NCBI GenBank assembly: GCA_910583885.1
Contig: CAJUAC010000093.1
Coordinates: forward strand, 1-8,256
Reading direction: 5' to 3'
Source: an uncultured Oscillospiraceae bacterium
Lineage (GTDB): Bacteria; Bacillota; Clostridia; Oscillospirales; Oscillospiraceae
Length of the DNA: 8,256 nt
The translations under genes were made by a program, and so were the position numbers. Each line of letters begins with the position of its first letter. The first letter of the stretch is position 1. The notes beneath the pieces are model-generated. The model searched no databases. It was not told the origin of the DNA and saw only the letters and a program-made list of their open reading frames with translations. Positions 6,618 to 8,256 of the stretch are shown here, piece after piece.

Positions 6618-6643
6618 AAAAAAGGGCCGCACTGCGGCCCTTT
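6618..6643 (-). terminator. Intrinsic terminator after the lipoprotein gene, abutting the tatD ribosome site
   Basis: AAAGGGCCGCA (6621-6631) and TGCGGCCCTTT (6633-6643) form an 11-bp perfect inverted repeat; the real loop is a few nucleotides as the top pairs open. Read on the minus strand, the stem is followed by six T (6623-6618), which run straight into the AAGGAGG of tatD. It lies 23 nt beyond the lipoprotein stop. The plus strand also carries a T-rich tail (TTTCTGTTTTTT), so it could work both ways. Confidence 0.85.
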
Positions 6644-6666
6644 CTGTTTTTTATGTGTAAGTATGC

Positions 6667-7197
6667 TCAAATGCCTGCCATCTCATCGTCCTTGGCGGTG
6701 AAGTAGACAAAATAGGCGTCCCCTTCGGCCCCCTCCTCGGTGCCGTCCTCGAAGTATTCCACAAAAACCATGGTGAAATCCTGGATGCCTGCCGGGACCT
6801 CATAGACCAGCAGGCCGGAGCGGGCCTCCCGGATCGCAAGGCTGTACTCATCGGGCAGCTGCTGCCCTGTGGCGGCAGACAGGGGATAGGCAATCTCGTC
6901 GTCCCCGCTGCCCCATACCAGGGGGAAATCCCCGTACCACATGTCCAGGGAGTAGCGCTGGGTATTTTCCAGGGACAGACAGGCCACCACCAGCTGGTTC
7001 CCAACAGCAGCGGTATACCCTCCGTAGCTCTGGCAGGCATAGGCGTCCTCTACCACGAAATCAAACCAATAGGTGCTCAGGGTATCGCCAAGGAAGCCCT
7101 CGGCATAGCCATCGCCGCTGCTGCCGTCTTTCCCGCCGCAGGCACACAGTGCCGCCAGCAGCACACCGACCAGCAGCAGCGTCAGGATTTTCTTCAT
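6667..7197 (-). CDS. Putative lipoprotein, DUF4352-like
   Basis: A 176-residue secreted protein. The N-terminus has KK followed by a hydrophobic stretch and a lipobox LCAC ending at Cys20, then a Gly/Ser-rich spacer (GGKDGSSGDG), so it should be exported by Sec, lipidated and anchored on the outer face of the membrane. The mature part of about 145 residues looks all-beta, with a hydrophobic VVACLSLEN strand, LPDEYSLAIREARSGLLVYE and VPAGIQDFTMVF, followed by an acidic C-terminus. This pattern resembles DUF4352/telokin-like domains of Gram-positive lipoproteins, whose function is generally unknown; assignment is from pattern only. The start at 7197 has GGGAGGG at 7208-7202. A clear promoter lies upstream (7282-7254), giving a leader of about 50 nt with a GC-rich hairpin. 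It is divergent from arcA and followed by a terminator and tatD. No enzymatic motif is visible. Confidence 0.85.
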   Translation of the reverse strand: MKKILTLLLVGVLLAALCACGGKDGSSGDGYAEGFLGDTLSTYWFDFVVEDAYACQSYGGYTAAVGNQLVVACLSLENTQRYSLDMWYGDFPLVWGSGDDEIAYPLSAATGQQLPDEYSLAIREARSGLLVYEVPAGIQDFTMVFVEYFEDGTEEGAEGDAYFVYFTAKDDEMAGI

Positions 7198-7213
7198 TGC
7201 GCCCTCCCTTTGG

Positions 7214-7234
7214 GCGGCGGGGAGAGGCCGCCGC
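7214..7234 (-). other. GC-rich hairpin in the lipoprotein leader
   Basis: GCGGCGG (7214-7220) pairs with CCGCCGC (7228-7234) around a 7-nt loop. It sits between the predicted transcription start (about 7247) and the ribosome site (7208-7202) of the lipoprotein gene. It could affect mRNA stability or translation; no T tract follows on the minus strand, so it is not a terminator. Confidence 0.4.
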
Positions 7235-7253
7235 TCCCATATTTTTCAAGAAA

Positions 7254-7282
7254 ATCATACCATGCTGGCGTGGAAAAAGCAA
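7254..7282 (-). promoter_or_regulatory. Sigma-A type promoter for the lipoprotein gene
   Basis: On the minus strand, TTGCTT (7282-7277), a 17-nt spacer and TATGAT (7259-7254) match the housekeeping promoter consensus closely. The predicted start is near 7247. The -35 box lies at the centre of an imperfect palindrome (7262-7305), a suitable position for repression. Confidence 0.8.
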
Positions 7283-7305
7283 CAATTTTCCATATCCACC
7301 AGCAT
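7262..7305. promoter_or_regulatory. Imperfect palindrome between the lipoprotein gene and arcA, candidate operator
   Basis: The inner arms TGGAAAA (7271-7277) and TTTTCCA (7286-7292) are separated by 8 bp. The outer arms ATGCTGG (7262-7268) and CCAGCAT (7299-7305) are also exact reverse complements, with 2 and 6 unpaired bases between arms. The centre falls on the lipoprotein -35 box. It could bind a dimeric regulator shared with arcA, or form a hairpin if transcribed. It does not match the AT-rich ARG-box consensus well. Confidence 0.45.
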
Positions 7306-7327
7306 CCGCTTTCCGCTCCGGGAAACA

Positions 7328-7361
7328 AGGATGTATGCCTTGGACGGAAAACGGCCATCCT
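7328..7361 (+). other. Weak stem-loop upstream of arcA
   Basis: AGGATG (7328-7333) pairs with CATCCT (7356-7361), and GCC (7337-7339) with GGC (7353-7355), leaving a 3-nt bulge and a 13-nt loop. It lies 13 nt before the arcA ribosome site. No convincing plus-strand promoter was found between 7198 and 7370, so whether this is in the transcript is unknown. Confidence 0.25.
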
Positions 7362-7387
7362 AAGCGGCAGAAAAGGAGTGATGCAAT

Positions 7388-8256
7388 ATGCCCATAGCGA
7401 CGCGGCTGAAAACCGGCCTGCACAATACCTCTGAGATCGGCCGGCTGCGGAAGGTCATGCTCCACCGCCCGGGACGGGAGCTGGAAAACCTGATGCCGGA
7501 GTATCTGGAGCGCCTTTTGTTTGATGATATCCCCTACCTCAAGGTTGCCCAGGCCGAGCACGACGCCTTTGCCCAGTGCCTGCGGGACAGCGGTGCGGAG
7601 GTGGTCTATCTCCACGATCTGGTGGAGGAGACCATTGAGGAGCCGGAGATCCGCCGGGAGCTGGTTGAGCAGTTCCTGGATGAGGCGGAGATCGGCAAGC
7701 ACCGGGTACGGGAGATCCTGACGGACTACTTCTCCGATATGGACAACAGCCGGCTGGTGGACACGATGATGGCCGGCGTACGCAAGAGCGAGATCCGCGG
7801 CTTTGAGACCGGGAAGCTCTCCGACTACCTCAGCTTCCGCTCGGACGACTACCCCTTCCTCATTGACCCCATGCCCAACCTGTATTTCACCCGGGATCCC
7901 TTCGCCACCATCGGCACCGGCGTATCCCTGCACCGGATGCACACAGTGACGCGCAATCGGGAGACCCTGTTCGGCAAGTTTATTTTCAAGTACCACCCCC
8001 TCTATAAGGACGCGCCCAAGTGGTACGACCGGGGGGAGAGCTCCTCCCTGGAGGGCGGTGATATCCTGATCCTCTCCCCCCAGGTCATCGCCGTGGGCAT
8101 CTCCCAGCGCACAGAGGAGGACAGCATTGATAAGTTCGCCCACACAGTCCTCTCCATCAGCGAGACCTTCCGGAAGATCCTGGCCTTCAACATCCCCAAA
8201 ACCCGCAGCTTTATGCACCTGGACACCGTATTCACCATGGTGGACCGGGACAAGTT
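7388..8256 (+). CDS. arcA: Arginine deiminase, N-terminal 289 codons (3' end outside window)
   Basis: The frame is open from ATG 7388 to the window edge, about 289 of an expected 400-420 residues. It hydrolyses L-arginine to citrulline and ammonia, the first step of the arginine deiminase pathway that yields ATP through ornithine carbamoyltransferase and carbamate kinase. Family marks are SEIGRLRKVMLHRPG and ELENLMP near the N-terminus, FTRDPF with Asp170, SLEGGD with Glu222, and FMHLDT with His277 and Asp279; these fit the guanidino-group binding and catalytic residues. The catalytic cysteine near the C-terminus lies beyond the window. The start is supported by AGGAG at 7374-7378, 9 nt upstream; an ATG at 7381 is in another frame. 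The gene is divergent from the lipoprotein gene, and the region between holds a palindrome that could be regulatory. Whether arcB and arcC follow cannot be seen. Confidence 0.95.
   Translation, partial: MPIATRLKTGLHNTSEIGRLRKVMLHRPGRELENLMPEYLERLLFDDIPYLKVAQAEHDAFAQCLRDSGAEVVYLHDLVEETIEEPEIRRELVEQFLDEAEIGKHRVREILTDYFSDMDNSRLVDTMMAGVRKSEIRGFETGKLSDYLSFRSDDYPFLIDPMPNLYFTRDPFATIGTGVSLHRMHTVTRNRETLFGKFIFKYHPLYKDAPKWYDRGESSSLEGGDILILSPQVIAVGISQRTEEDSIDKFAHTVLSISETFRKILAFNIPKTRSFMHLDTVFTMVDRDK

Noticed and set aside
7061..8218. Minus-strand open frame of 385 codons opposite arcA and running into the lipoprotein gene
   Set aside because: It is antisense to arginine deiminase, covers the promoter region and overlaps the lipoprotein gene out of frame.

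Overview
The window suggests a GC-rich member of the Bacillota, most likely an Oscillospiraceae-type gut anaerobe. This is inference from strong AGGAGG-type ribosome sites, a Clostridia-style large serine recombinase, a membrane-fused glycerophosphodiesterase typical of Firmicutes, a small DUF4352-like lipoprotein and an arginine deiminase. No rRNA, tRNA or CRISPR array was seen.

Layout. Positions 1-1740 hold the end of L-threonine 3-dehydrogenase (tdh, cut by the window edge) and a complete kbl (glycine C-acetyltransferase). Together they are the two-step threonine-to-glycine plus acetyl-CoA pathway, closed by a very strong bidirectional hairpin terminator. Positions 1741-3677 hold a compact recombinase unit: a 47-codon ORF, a complete large serine recombinase of 543 residues and its own terminator. 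No cargo genes were seen. Two 19-bp motifs of the form CCATGG-N7-CCATGG sit at the start of the small ORF and just inside the recombinase gene. Positions 3678-3969 carry no convincing gene, but the minus strand has a coding-looking open stretch without a start, and the region ends in a good promoter for the next gene.

Positions 3970-5823 encode a multi-pass membrane protein with a C-terminal glycerophosphodiester phosphodiesterase domain, probably facing outside the cell. It converges on tatD (minus strand, 6603-5836) with only 12 bp between the stop codons. Upstream of tatD on the same strand is a DUF4352-like lipoprotein gene (7197-6667) with a clear promoter. Its terminator hairpin lies directly against the tatD ribosome site, so tatD may depend on readthrough. 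The lipoprotein gene is divergent from arcA (arginine deiminase, 7388 to the window end, truncated), and the shared intergenic region contains an imperfect palindrome centred on the -35 box of the lipoprotein promoter.

Most of the window is ordinary core metabolism. The parts that merit a second look are the cargo-less recombinase unit with its small ORF and paired motifs, the unexplained stretch downstream of it, the terminator-ribosome-site junction before tatD, and the palindrome between the lipoprotein gene and arcA.
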